Source: an uncultured Veillonellaceae bacterium (lineage in GTDB: Bacteria; Bacillota; Negativicutes; Selenomonadales; Selenomonadaceae). Taken from it: a stretch of DNA of 36,937 nt. The translations under genes were made by a program, and so were the position numbers. The stretch lies in the NCBI GenBank assembly GCA_900315615.1, contig OMZT01000071.1, positions 1-36,937 on the forward strand. Direction: 5' to 3'. Below, one piece after another: positions 16,047 through 25,331 of the stretch. Under the pieces are notes generated by a model. That model searched no databases. It was not told the DNA's origin and saw only the letters and a list, made by a program, of their open reading frames with translations. Every line of letters starts with the position of its first letter. Position 1 is the stretch's first letter.

Positions 16047-17138
16047 TTGGAAGCAAACCGTATATACAACTTCAATCCAGGTCCGGCCATGATGCCACTT
16101 CCTGTGTTGAAAGAAGCCCAGACAGAGTTCCTGAACTTTCATAATACTGGAATGTCTATAATTGAAATCAGTCATCGTTCACCTGCATACGAAGAGGTAC
16201 ATAATAAAGCAAAGTCCGATATTCTAGAGCTTATGGGGCTCGGCGATGATTACGAAGTGCTGTTCATACAGGGTGGTGCAAGCCTGCAGTTCACCATGCT
16301 TGCACAGAACTTTGCTACTAAGGAACATCCGGGAAGCTATGTTCTCTCTGGCAGCTTTGCTTCAAAAGCGTACAAAGAGGCTGAAATACTCGGTATCGGC
16401 AAGGTAGCTGCATCAAGCAAAGAAGATGACTTCAGGCATGTGCCGACTCAGGACGAGATCAAGCTGGATCCCTCATCTGCGTATCTGCACGTTTGCTACA
16501 ACAATACGATATACGGCACTGAATACCACTACGTACCTGAGACAGGCAATGTGCCACTTATAGCTGACATGTCTTCGGATATGCTCTCACGCCCTGTCGA
16601 CTTCAGCAAGTTCAGCTTCATATATGCCGGCGTACAAAAGAACCTCGGCCCTGCAGGCGTCACGCTCGTAGTCGCAAAGAAGTCATTCATTGAGCACAGC
16701 CCTGAAAGCCTTCCGACGATGCTGCGCTATGATACCTTCTTAAAGAAGAATTCACTCTATAACACGCCTCCGGCTTTCTGCATATACATGGTTGGCAAGG
16801 TCGCCGCATGGATAAAGGAACAGGGCGGGCTTACAGAAATGGCTGCCCGCAACAAGAAGAAGGCTGCTCTCCTGTATGAAGCCATCGACAGCAGCAACGG
16901 TTTCTATAAAGGACATGCAGAAAAGAACAGCCGTTCCTTCATGAATGTCACATTCAGACTTCCGAATGAAGAACTCGAAAAGAAGTTCGTCGCAGAAGCA
17001 GCTGAGAATGGACTGGGCGGAGTAAAGGGACATCGTTCTGTCGGCGGTATGCGTGCATCCATATATAACGCTATGCCGTATGAGGGTGTTGAAAAGCTCG
17101 CTGACTTTATGGCAAAGTTCAGAAAATCAAACATCTAG
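16047..17138 (+). CDS. serC: Phosphoserine aminotransferase
   Basis: A 363-residue PLP aminotransferase converting 3-phosphohydroxypyruvate plus glutamate to phosphoserine. It opens with RIYNFNPGPAMMPLPVLKEAQ, the family hallmark, and has SIIEISHRSPAYEEVH, GGASLQFTMLAQNF, the PLP-lysine region FIYAGVQKNLGPAGVTLV and the C-terminal GLGGVKGHRSVGGMRASIYNAMP. Length equals E. coli SerC (about 362). The start is TTG at 16047 with GAGGAGGT seven bases before; the frame stays open up to 15891, but that part overlaps the promoter. It is monocistronic with a strong terminator. Confidence 0.96.
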   Translation: MEANRIYNFNPGPAMMPLPVLKEAQTEFLNFHNTGMSIIEISHRSPAYEEVHNKAKSDILELMGLGDDYEVLFIQGGASLQFTMLAQNFATKEHPGSYVLSGSFASKAYKEAEILGIGKVAASSKEDDFRHVPTQDEIKLDPSSAYLHVCYNNTIYGTEYHYVPETGNVPLIADMSSDMLSRPVDFSKFSFIYAGVQKNLGPAGVTLVVAKKSFIEHSPESLPTMLRYDTFLKKNSLYNTPPAFCIYMVGKVAAWIKEQGGLTEMAARNKKKAALLYEAIDSSNGFYKGHAEKNSRSFMNVTFRLPNEELEKKFVAEAAENGLGGVKGHRSVGGMRASIYNAMPYEGVEKLADFMAKFRKSNI

Positions 17139-17146
17139 TCTCACTT

Positions 17147-17188
17147 AAAAAGGGCGATCATATCTTAATGATATGATCGCCCTTTTTT
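17147..17188. terminator. Bidirectional terminator between serC and DUF4127 gene
   Basis: GGGCGATCATATC (17152-17164) pairs perfectly with GATATGATCGCCC (17170-17182), 13 bp with a 5-nt loop, flanked by a T-run on the right and an A-run on the left. It serves both converging genes. Confidence 0.92.
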
Positions 17189-18791
17189 ATTTTCCGGTCG
17201 TTATTCGTGCTTCGAACATGCGGTTCCAAGGAAAAGTAACTTTTATATTCGTAAGTTCATTCATGGGCGGAAGGTTCTCCAATGCGAAGTCATTGATCAT
17301 CCTGTCAGCTCTCGCCTCTATACCTACCGTCTTATCATCGAGGCTGGCATATGCTCCAGATCCCCGAAGCCATCCGAGTTGCCTCCCAATGATTGTGCGC
17401 ACATTGGACTGATATGCCCAATCATCGAGATATCTCCTGAGCAGGAGCTGATCACGTGCATCATCAGTCATCCTGTTAGCAAGTATTCCCTCGCCCAACA
17501 CGAATCCTGTACTATTAGTGGCTGTATTCCAGCCGGCATATGCGCGGAGCTTGAATAGCAGGTTCCTCTGCTTCAGCTGCTCCATGAGTGCATTATCTGC
17601 ACCATTAGCGAATGCGACATCTGCTATACCTACCGGATAACCTGCTGCCACATATTCTGATACGATATCAGCAAAATATCCAGTGCCATCACGCGGTGTA
17701 CCATCATTATCACGGTTATTGGCTTCGCCGGTAACGCCATTCGGATTCGTATTAACCGCCAAAACGAATTCCGCCTTTTCCGGAGCATCTACGAGCATAC
17801 CACCGGCTGCAACAACGGCAGCACGAATAGAATCTCCGAGCCTCTCATCCGAATATGAAGGCACCGTATTCGGTCCGCGTCCCCAGTTGTAGCGAACGAA
17901 CACAAACGGCATTTTCCTTTCCACATCATTTACAGCGCGTGCCAAAAGCAACAGTCCGATTTCATCGATTCCAGCCATAGATTGAAATTTCGTCTGAGGC
18001 AAGCCCTTACCGTAGGTGAGCAGTTCACGACTTTCCTTATGAGTCTGCGAGTATGGTGCATTATCGTCACGTCCAAGTATGAAATAATTGAACGTACCTT
18101 TTCTCACCTGATCTATCAAGGTCTTATTCGCCTTGAAATTCTTTGACCTACGGCTCATCCAGTCATCAATTGCATCCTTCGGGATCAACTGCTGCAAGAA
18201 AGCGAATTCCTTCTGTTCACGTTTTGTGAGCTTGTCGGTTTCCTTCTTATCAGATAATGCTGTGTAGCGGAATATGTCGCTGCCATACTTTTGATAATAA
18301 TCCGGCTCCTCAGATCCAGACGCCTCTGCCGATCGTGGCGTACGCATAATTGAGCTGAAAACATAGAGTCTCAGCTTCGGATGTGCTCTACGCAGCGCCT
18401 CGAACTTTGCTGCGCGTGATAGAACTTTCTCCTCTGCTACCTGATGTTTCCTAGACCCGACCAAGCTTCCATATAGCATGGAATCCGATGATATAACTGC
18501 CGCGTCAACATTCGCGATATTATCATCGACCCACTTCCAAAGCAGATCTGCATGCCCGAGATCGTCCCTGCCGCCCAGTATTTTATCCGGCGGGACCATA
18601 ACATCATATCCAAGCTTCTCAACGACCTCAGCCGTCTGCTCATCAGATATGGGTCTGTTATCGTGAGGCACAAAAAGTATCCGACCTTTATTGGCAGGCT
18701 GTACGTCCTTCGCACTTTTAGCTGAGACCTGAGGCACCAGAATCACAGCCACGGAAAGCACTGCTACCAAGAATGTGAATATCTTCTTCAA
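17187..18791 (-). CDS. Exported DUF4127 family protein
   Basis: A 534-residue protein with a clear Sec signal (KKIFTFLVAVLSVAVILVPQVSA). The mature part has the DUF4127 marks: ILFVPHDNRPISDEQT at its start, LGYDVMVPP, the SSDSMLYGSLVGSR segment, YVFSSIMRTPRSAEASG, YFILGRDDNAPYSQTHKES and a late LRAYAGWNTATNSTGF. The family is uncharacterised; conserved Asp/Asn/Arg clusters suggest an enzyme, but I name no reaction. The start is TTG at 18791, preceded by GGAAGGAAG. It is the last of three co-directional genes, 22 bp after the previous one, and may act at the cell envelope. Confidence 0.85.
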   Translation of the reverse strand: MKKIFTFLVAVLSVAVILVPQVSAKSAKDVQPANKGRILFVPHDNRPISDEQTAEVVEKLGYDVMVPPDKILGGRDDLGHADLLWKWVDDNIANVDAAVISSDSMLYGSLVGSRKHQVAEEKVLSRAAKFEALRRAHPKLRLYVFSSIMRTPRSAEASGSEEPDYYQKYGSDIFRYTALSDKKETDKLTKREQKEFAFLQQLIPKDAIDDWMSRRSKNFKANKTLIDQVRKGTFNYFILGRDDNAPYSQTHKESRELLTYGKGLPQTKFQSMAGIDEIGLLLLARAVNDVERKMPFVFVRYNWGRGPNTVPSYSDERLGDSIRAAVVAAGGMLVDAPEKAEFVLAVNTNPNGVTGEANNRDNDGTPRDGTGYFADIVSEYVAAGYPVGIADVAFANGADNALMEQLKQRNLLFKLRAYAGWNTATNSTGFVLGEGILANRMTDDARDQLLLRRYLDDWAYQSNVRTIIGRQLGWLRGSGAYASLDDKTVGIEARADRMINDFALENLPPMNELTNIKVTFPWNRMFEARITTGK

Positions 18792-18813
18792 AAAATCTTC
18801 CTTCCAAAAACCA

Positions 18814-19464
18814 TCAGAGAATCATACCTATCAATGCCGCGCGCACATCAGATGGTATATCAAGACGTGTTTCAAAATCCAGATATCCATCATGCGGCGT
18901 CACGCTCTTTATTCGTACCATGTCTATCAATCTATGTCCCATGAACGATCTTTGTCCAGCTTCGGATTCCTCGAGCAGTTTTCTGAAGTCGCATGTCACA
19001 GTATTATGATGGATATTGACCGGTATATCTTCAGATATCTCGAATTTACCGAACATACGCTGTGCCATAGACAATGATATACGTGAGAATACCCAGGAAG
19101 CAAGACCATGATCTTCGAGTTCTCGTTCGCGCACGTGATATTCTATGACAGATTCATCAGTATTATGCACACATCGTTCGATTTCACCGGACAGTTCTAT
19201 TCTCCCAGCTCTTACCGTATCAGCATGTATTTCCAATCTCCCGTTTTCCTTTGATGTGATCGTAAGAGACTTTATCCGCTCATTGCCCTCAACATTGTGG
19301 CTTAGCGCTTCATTGATAGTCTCATCCGGAACGGCAAGATGTCCGCGTAAAAGCTCCGCGATCGATTCTCTGCTCCATGTTTCCCTTAATATATCTGCTG
19401 CCGTAGACGTCATGCTTACGGTCTCAACGGCAACGTCAACGGGTGGCAAAGCTACAGGCATCAT
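18814..19464 (-). CDS. LmeA/DUF2993-like protein, uncertain
   Basis: A 216-residue protein without signal peptide or membrane helix. Alternating polar and hydrophobic strands (RIKSLTITSKENGRLEIHADTV, GRIELSGEIERC, SRISLSMAQRMFG, YLDFETRLDIP) resemble lipid-binding DUF2993/LmeA or SRPBCC-free beta-rich folds, but the similarity is weak and I would not state a function. Its ATG (19464) overlaps the stop of the DUF2225 gene by ATGA, a clear sign of coupled translation. Two adjacent ATGs occur (19464 and 19461). It sits between DUF2225 and the exported DUF4127 gene. Confidence 0.55.
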   Translation of the reverse strand: MMPVALPPVDVAVETVSMTSTAADILRETWSRESIAELLRGHLAVPDETINEALSHNVEGNERIKSLTITSKENGRLEIHADTVRAGRIELSGEIERCVHNTDESVIEYHVRERELEDHGLASWVFSRISLSMAQRMFGKFEISEDIPVNIHHNTVTCDFRKLLEESEAGQRSFMGHRLIDMVRIKSVTPHDGYLDFETRLDIPSDVRAALIGMIL

Positions 19465-20165
19465 TGATCTGTTCCCTTCTCTTCCTGCTCCTTCGAAGCG
19501 CGGATATCCTGCCAGAGATCTCTTGCCCTATCATATGTCTGGCGGTCGTTCACCCTCAGATCATTATCGCTCATTATGCGGCTGAGGTACTGTGTCGCAT
19601 GTTCCAAATCACCGAGACGGTAATATATAGCACCAATGATATACATGACTGTATTATCCGTCATCCCGCCTATTGGATAACGCTCCTCAGCCAGTGACTC
19701 ATCGTATAGCTTCACTGCCTCCTGCATGAAGGCGGTTTCCTTCTCCTTCTCGCCCGACTCACGGAAAAGCCATGCTAGTCCGAGATTAAGTCCTGCACGA
19801 TGTGCCTTAGATGAACCTATGTACTCTGCGTAGAATATAGCAAGCTTAAATGCGGCTACAGCATCTGCATGGCTGCGCTCTTCATGAAACTCGAATCCCA
19901 CATGCCTACTTGAAAGGAACTCACTCAGCTTTGCTTTATTCCTCTCAGGCATATACCCCAAAAAGTGACTTTCGTCCTCAGCATAACCACAATGCTCGCA
20001 TACCCATATACGATAGTAATAAGGGTTGAACTCCTGATAATGTACACAGAAATCCTCATCTGTATGATCGACTATAATACGGGATTTCGTCTTGACGATC
20101 CGCGTAGTCTCCCCGCACACTGGGCACTTCTTTTCGACAACAAAAGTGTATTTATCATTCCCCAT
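19461..20165 (-). CDS. DUF2225 family zinc-ribbon/TPR-like protein
   Basis: A 234-residue soluble protein with an N-terminal metal-site region (CPVC at 14-17, CEHC at 56-59) typical of DUF2225, and a helical C-terminal half with TPR-like repeats (HADAVAAFKLAIFYAEYIG, AHRAGLNLGLAWLFRESGEKEKE, MYIIGAIYYRLGDLEHATQYLSR). The role of the family is unknown; the layout suggests a scaffold or sensor. Three in-frame ATGs occur near the start; 20165 has AAAGGA at a reasonable distance, while the ATG at 20177 abuts it. It is the first gene of the DUF2225, DUF2993-like, DUF4127 operon. Confidence 0.8.
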   Translation of the reverse strand: MGNDKYTFVVEKKCPVCGETTRIVKTKSRIIVDHTDEDFCVHYQEFNPYYYRIWVCEHCGYAEDESHFLGYMPERNKAKLSEFLSSRHVGFEFHEERSHADAVAAFKLAIFYAEYIGSSKAHRAGLNLGLAWLFRESGEKEKETAFMQEAVKLYDESLAEERYPIGGMTDNTVMYIIGAIYYRLGDLEHATQYLSRIMSDNDLRVNDRQTYDRARDLWQDIRASKEQEEKGTDQ

Positions 20166-20196
20166 ACTTTTCATCATCCTTTGTTAATCTGACCAA

Positions 20197-20238
20197 GCTT
20201 CCGTATGGAAGCATAACACAAAAGAATTAAAATGTGAA
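20197..20238 (-). promoter_or_regulatory. Promoter with overlapping palindrome for the DUF2225 operon
   Basis: On the minus strand TTCACA (20233-20238), 17 nt, TATGCT (20210-20215) with an extended TG. GCTTCC-N4-GGAAGC (20197-20212) overlaps the end of the -10 and covers the predicted start, so it could be an operator or a 5' stabilising hairpin. Confidence 0.5.
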
Positions 20239-20270
20239 GTGAAAAAGGGTGCTATCTAACCCGCACCCTT
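20238..20270 (-). terminator. Intrinsic terminator after the GH13-GH77 gene
   Basis: AAGGGTGC (20245-20252) pairs with GCACCCTT (20263-20270); the minus strand continues TTTTTCACTT. It ends the glycogen cluster and touches the -35 of the DUF2225 promoter. Confidence 0.8.
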
Positions 20271-20288
20271 CATGACTATATTCTCATC

Positions 20289-23200
20289 TCACTCTCTGTC
20301 ATATTTCTTGCACAATGATTTAAGCCATTCAGCAATATCATCTGTCATCAGGTCTTCCTTGAGGCACCATTTCCAATTGATACCTACTGTGGCAGGGGTA
20401 TTCATACGACTTTGCGCATCCAGCCCCAAAACATCCTGCATAGGTATAACAGCAAGTCTGGAATTCATGCTGTATGCATACGAGATGAGTTTTTTTGTCA
20501 CATCACGCGGATCATGCATATCAGCATGCAGCATTGCCGCTATCCCCGCTGCGGTCGCATCATCTATGTCCTGAGTAAACCAGCCGACCGTCGTATTGTT
20601 ATCATGTGTCCCAGTATAGACGATACTATTCTCCGGAGTCGCCGCACCGACACGTTTCATCTCATTGAAGTGCAGCATGAAATGCAGTACCTTCATGCCT
20701 GGGAAACCGCATTCATCCTTCAGCTTTTCAACTTCGTCAGTTATTATGCCCAGGTCCTCAGCGACTATCGGCAGTTTACCAACTGTCGCCTGAATCTCAT
20801 CAAAGAATTTCTTACCTGGGCCTTTTACCCATCGACCGTTGATTGCCGTCTTGGCCTTACCATCTATCTCCCAATAGGATTCAAATCCGCGGAAATGGTC
20901 AACACGTACGATATCTACAAGCTCATACAGCTTAGTAAAACGCTGTTTCCACCACATGTACCCGTCTTTCTTCATTACATCCCAGTTGTATTGAGGATTG
21001 CCCCAAAGCTGCCCGGTAGCACTGAAATAATCTGGCGGAACCCCCGAAACGGTCTTTGCTGTACCATCGGGATTCAGCATGAAAGATTCCTGATGTGCCC
21101 ATACGTCCGCGCTGTCCTGTGCGATAAATATCGGCATGTCCCCCATGAGCTTCACATCATTCTTATTCGCATACTCATGCAGCTCTTCCCACTGAGTGAA
21201 GAATACGAACTGCTCGAATTTGATGAAGCCGATATCCTCACTATTCTGCTCCCTAGCGCGTTCCAATACCTTCTTGTCGCGATCCCGCACTTTTTCTGGC
21301 CACTCCATCCAGCACTTGCCCTTATTATCGGCTTTCAGTGACTCAAACAAGGCGAAATCATCCAGCCAGTAGGACTCTATATCGCAAAAATTCCTGAATT
21401 CGTTGGATGTATCCATGCCCTTCTGCACAAAGTTCTGATAAGCTTTCTTTAGAGCCTTTTCCTTGAAATTCCATGCACGCTCAAAGTCTACGAATGAGCT
21501 GTGCGCTATAAACGTCACACGTACATCCTTATCATGAAGCAGTCCGTTTTCGACAAGCTTATCAAGTGATATCAGCATGGGATTACCAGCAAATGCTGAT
21601 GAAGACTGATACGGTGAATACGTAAACATCACGGGGCCAAGTGGAAGCATCTGCCATACATGCTGGTCTGCGCGCTTCAGGAAGTCAACGAATTTAAATG
21701 CTGTTTTTCCTATATCCCCTATGCCATATTTAGATGGAAGAGATGTAGGATGAAGCAGGATACCAGCTTCTCTGCGGAATCTATGCTTTGGCTTTTCAAG
21801 CTGCCATATCTGACAGCCTAGTGGTGGCAATTGCAGCCTTACTTTGCCATGTTCCACTTTCAGTTTCTCATCTGTTTTGAACGGATTCATGAATTCACCA
21901 TCCGCAAAATCAGATACGACCACCTCTCCAGTGCGCTCGGATTTCTCACTGCGGTTAATGGCTATGATGAATGCTTCATCCATCCCAGCCTCTCCGAATA
22001 CATCCTCCCCACCGCGTATGATCCTGGCATAGGAGAGGACATCTCCATCGCCGACTATCGGCAAGATCTCGCCTGTCTGCAATGCTGGATGCTCATTGCG
22101 GAGCCGGATAAGCTTTTCGTACCAATTCCTTATATAGGTATCGCCATGTTCCCAGTTATATGGAGCACGGTTGGATGGATCCTTGAAGCCCTGCATGCCT
22201 ATCTCATCGCCATAATATACACATGGGACACCAGGATATGTCATCTGCCACATCACAGCCATGCGCAGGCGCGCCACGCCGAGATTATAATGATCATCAT
22301 CGAGGCGATATTTCGACTGCTGTATTGCCGGCATCCCATCATAGTACGGTGCCTCTCCCAAAAGCGTCAGTATCCTCTGTACATCATGGCTGCCAAGCAG
22401 GTTCATCATGGCATAGAAGTTCTGCTTTGGATAATTCTCACGCAAGCTCTCGAGACGACGCATTGCCATCCTGCCATCGCAGCCGCCAAGCAAGAAATCC
22501 AATACGATCTGTCGGAAAGGATAATTCATAGCGGAATCTATTTCATGTCCACACAGGTATTCGCGCGATGTACCATAGCTGACTTTATTCGATGCATCCT
22601 CCCATACTTCGCCGATGAGAACAGCGTCCGGATCTGTCTTTTTCATCTCCTTAAAGAAGGCCTGAGAAAACTGACCTGGGAGCTCATCTATGACATCAAG
22701 TCGCCATCCGCTGATACCAGCCTTCATCCAATGATGCAATACACTGTCCTTGTTCCGTATGATGAAATCCATATACGAAGGTGTCGTCTCCTTGACATCT
22801 GGCAATGTGGAGAAGTTCCACCAGCTTTCATACTCATCCGGATAATTACGGAAATTATACCATCCATAGTATGGTGAGTCCTGTGAATTATATGCACCAA
22901 CAGAATCATACTCGCCATTTCGATTGAAGTAAACGCTGTTGCTTCCAGTATGGCTAAATACACCATCGATGATGATACGTATACCCATGCTGCGCGCTTC
23001 ATCACAAAGCTTTTTGAAGCCTTCCTCGTCTCCAAGTATCGGATCGATCTTCATATAATCACCGGTATCATAATGGTGATTACTCTCGGATTCAAACACA
23101 GGATTAAGGTATATAACAGATATCCCCAGATTCTTGAGATATCCAAGCTTGCTCCGTATTCCCTCCAGGTTGCCGCCAAAGAAATCATATGCAACGATTT

Positions 23201-23744
23201 CCTTTGTATCTACATCCTTATAGTAGAAAGGCATGTCATTCCAATCAGCATGTATTACTGCACCATGCTTTTTTACAAGCTTATCGCCCTTACGGCAGAA
23301 ACGATCCGGGAATATCTGATACATTACGGAATGCTTGAACCAATCTGGCGTTTTAGCACCTTTATCATACACCGTGATTTGGAACGATGATGGTACGTTG
23401 TCGCAGAGTATCCCCATACCACCAAGGTTATCAGTACTATTGCCATAAAACTGCGTTCCAGAAGGAGAAGATATGATAAAATAATACCAGACCAGACATC
23501 CACGTTCCGGCAGCTGTACATCCGCAAAATAATATCTCTCTGGTGCATCAATAGGCTCATTCGCATGCATGTTCACCAGTTTCTCGCCATCATGCTGCGA
23601 CCACGTCCTGAGCAGTATGCTCAGCGTCTCGCGTGTCTTTACTTGAATGCCTATCCTTATAATGCTTCCCGCCTCTGCTGCGCCTACAGGGCTGCGGTAG
23701 TATATCTGCCGTGAGTCATGCTCTATTTCGCCAGGTTTCGGCAT
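20289..23744 (-). CDS. GH13 alpha-glucan hydrolase fused to GH77 4-alpha-glucanotransferase
   Basis: An 1151-residue fusion of two glycogen-degrading enzymes. Residues about 1-130 form a beta-rich N-domain like those of cyclomaltodextrinases/neopullulanases. The GH13 domain (about 135-645) starts WFKHSVMYQIFPDRF and has nucleophile D350 (GWRLDV), acid/base E379 (IGEVWED) and D454 (GSHD). The GH77 (MalQ-type) domain starts near 657 (REAGILLHPTSLPSKYGIGD) with D949 (RVDHFRG), E996 (VAEDLG) and D1048 (GTHDNN). Both sites look intact. It should cut alpha-1,6 or 1,4 links and transfer the released chains. No signal peptide, so cytosolic. ATG at 23744 follows GGAGG. Last gene of the glg cluster, after a hairpin. 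Confidence 0.9.
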   Translation of the reverse strand: MPKPGEIEHDSRQIYYRSPVGAAEAGSIIRIGIQVKTRETLSILLRTWSQHDGEKLVNMHANEPIDAPERYYFADVQLPERGCLVWYYFIISSPSGTQFYGNSTDNLGGMGILCDNVPSSFQITVYDKGAKTPDWFKHSVMYQIFPDRFCRKGDKLVKKHGAVIHADWNDMPFYYKDVDTKEIVAYDFFGGNLEGIRSKLGYLKNLGISVIYLNPVFESESNHHYDTGDYMKIDPILGDEEGFKKLCDEARSMGIRIIIDGVFSHTGSNSVYFNRNGEYDSVGAYNSQDSPYYGWYNFRNYPDEYESWWNFSTLPDVKETTPSYMDFIIRNKDSVLHHWMKAGISGWRLDVIDELPGQFSQAFFKEMKKTDPDAVLIGEVWEDASNKVSYGTSREYLCGHEIDSAMNYPFRQIVLDFLLGGCDGRMAMRRLESLRENYPKQNFYAMMNLLGSHDVQRILTLLGEAPYYDGMPAIQQSKYRLDDDHYNLGVARLRMAVMWQMTYPGVPCVYYGDEIGMQGFKDPSNRAPYNWEHGDTYIRNWYEKLIRLRNEHPALQTGEILPIVGDGDVLSYARIIRGGEDVFGEAGMDEAFIIAINRSEKSERTGEVVVSDFADGEFMNPFKTDEKLKVEHGKVRLQLPPLGCQIWQLEKPKHRFRREAGILLHPTSLPSKYGIGDIGKTAFKFVDFLKRADQHVWQMLPLGPVMFTYSPYQSSSAFAGNPMLISLDKLVENGLLHDKDVRVTFIAHSSFVDFERAWNFKEKALKKAYQNFVQKGMDTSNEFRNFCDIESYWLDDFALFESLKADNKGKCWMEWPEKVRDRDKKVLERAREQNSEDIGFIKFEQFVFFTQWEELHEYANKNDVKLMGDMPIFIAQDSADVWAHQESFMLNPDGTAKTVSGVPPDYFSATGQLWGNPQYNWDVMKKDGYMWWKQRFTKLYELVDIVRVDHFRGFESYWEIDGKAKTAINGRWVKGPGKKFFDEIQATVGKLPIVAEDLGIITDEVEKLKDECGFPGMKVLHFMLHFNEMKRVGAATPENSIVYTGTHDNNTTVGWFTQDIDDATAAGIAAMLHADMHDPRDVTKKLISYAYSMNSRLAVIPMQDVLGLDAQSRMNTPATVGINWKWCLKEDLMTDDIAEWLKSLCKKYDRE

Positions 23745-23759
23745 AAAGCATCAGCCTCC

Positions 23760-23790
23760 TTCAAGATAAAAGCCCGGCTTTGCCGGGCTT
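23760..23790 (-). terminator. Terminator-like hairpin between glgA and the GH13-GH77 gene
   Basis: AAGCCCGGC (23770-23778) pairs with GCCGGGCTT (23782-23790), 9 bp with a 3-nt loop; the minus strand then reads TTTTATCTTG. It lies 35 bp past the glgA stop and close to the next ribosome binding site, so it probably lets part of the transcripts through. Confidence 0.75.
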
Positions 23791-23824
23791 TATAAACATC
23801 AAGAACAAACGTTTTACGTCCAGA

Positions 23825-25273
23825 TCAATCCTTCTTTGCCAGAAGTTTTTCATACAGGGCTATATATTCCTTCGCCGAGTTCTTCCAGCTGTAATCTGAC
23901 TTCATCGCATTCCTTACGATTTCCTTCCATATAGTGATATCCTTACGGATAGAGATGGCTTTTTTTATCGTAAACAGCAGTTCATGAGCATTGTAGTTGT
24001 GGAATAAGAAGCCATTTCCCTTTCCCGTATACTTATCGAAAGGTATCACCGTATCCTTCAGTCCGCCAGTCTCACGAACAATCGGTACAGATCCATATCT
24101 TAGCGCGATAAGCTGTCCTATACCGCAAGGTTCATAGTTGGACGGCATGATGAATATGCTGCTGCCAGCGTATATCTTCTGTGCAAGTTCATTAGAAAAG
24201 CGTATATTTGCTGAAACCTTCCCTGGGAATCGGTACTCCAGTCCCTTGAACCAATCCTCATACACCTTGTCTCCGGTGCCTAGCATGACGAACTGCACAT
24301 CCTCATGCTCCAATAACTCATCCATGATGCGCACGATGAGATCCATTCCCTTCGGCGCTACGAGCCTCGATACAAGCGCAATGACAGGCGTTGTCCGACT
24401 CACTGGCAGGTGAAGTTCCTTCTGAAGTGCCGTTTTGTTATCAATCTTATACTCAGGCGCATCAGCATCGTATGTCTTGAATATATTCTTATCCGTGCTC
24501 GGATTGTATACATCATAGTCTATTCCGTTGATTATGCCAAACAACGCGCCTTCATCCTGACGCTTACGCAGCAATCCATCCAATCTTTCCCCAAAGTACT
24601 CATACTGTACTTCCTGCGCATACGTCTTGCTTACCGTCGACACGTAGTCTGAATAAATGATAGCACCCTTCATGAAGTTTACTGCATCATAGAATTCAAG
24701 ATCTCCGTTTGTAAAGTATTTCCAATCCAACCCAAGGACATCATCCATAATATTCTTCGGGAACACGCCCTGATATTTTAGATTATGTATGGTAAAGATG
24801 GTACGTATCTTATCATAGCGCTCATCACCCATATGCTCGAGCTTCAGCAATACATTCACTAGTGCCGCATGCCAGTCATTGGAATGTATGATATCCGGCC
24901 AAAAATCCATTTCCGGCAAAAGGTCAAGCACAGCTCTGCAGAAGAAGGAAAATCTTTCCGCATCATCACCGTATCCATATAAGCCTTCACGATGGAAGTA
25001 ATCTTCATTATCAACGAAATAGTATGTGACACCACCAGATTCAATTGAATCCAATCCCACATATTTCTTTCGCCATGCCACATTGAGCTCACCGTCGTAG
25101 ATATGTTTCATCTTATTGCGATAGGCTTCAGGTATATTACTATACTTAGGCATGATTACACGTATATCTACGCCCTTCTTTTTCAGGGCCTGCGGCAACG
25201 AGCCAGCTACATCTGCCAGTCCACCAGTCTTCACGAATGGAACAGCCTCTGACGCTACATACAGTATCTTCAT
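23825..25273 (-). CDS. glgA: Glycogen synthase (ADP-glucose type)
   Basis: A 482-residue GT5 enzyme adding glucose from ADP-glucose to alpha-1,4-glucan chains. It begins MKILYVASEAVPFVKTGGLADVAG, containing the KTGGL ADP-glucose motif, followed by HSNDWHAAL, TIHNLKYQG and, in the C-terminal Rossmann domain, VSRLVAPKGMDL and PSNYEPCGIGQLIALRYGSVPIV with the catalytic-region Glu. Length matches bacterial GlgA (about 477). ATG at 25273 follows GGAAGGAT; a frame opening at 25324 adds 17 residues without the conserved start. It lies 58 bp after glgB in the glg operon. Confidence 0.96.
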   Translation of the reverse strand: MKILYVASEAVPFVKTGGLADVAGSLPQALKKKGVDIRVIMPKYSNIPEAYRNKMKHIYDGELNVAWRKKYVGLDSIESGGVTYYFVDNEDYFHREGLYGYGDDAERFSFFCRAVLDLLPEMDFWPDIIHSNDWHAALVNVLLKLEHMGDERYDKIRTIFTIHNLKYQGVFPKNIMDDVLGLDWKYFTNGDLEFYDAVNFMKGAIIYSDYVSTVSKTYAQEVQYEYFGERLDGLLRKRQDEGALFGIINGIDYDVYNPSTDKNIFKTYDADAPEYKIDNKTALQKELHLPVSRTTPVIALVSRLVAPKGMDLIVRIMDELLEHEDVQFVMLGTGDKVYEDWFKGLEYRFPGKVSANIRFSNELAQKIYAGSSIFIMPSNYEPCGIGQLIALRYGSVPIVRETGGLKDTVIPFDKYTGKGNGFLFHNYNAHELLFTIKKAISIRKDITIWKEIVRNAMKSDYSWKNSAKEYIALYEKLLAKKD

Positions 25274-25331
25274 ACTAGCACATCCTTCCACGATGGAATC
25301 ACATTCCGTATATAATCGATACATAAATTTA

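Noticed and set aside
20412-22877. Long plus-strand frames of about 300-350 residues over the GH13-GH77 gene
   Set aside because: They are antisense shadows of a gene with intact catalytic motifs.
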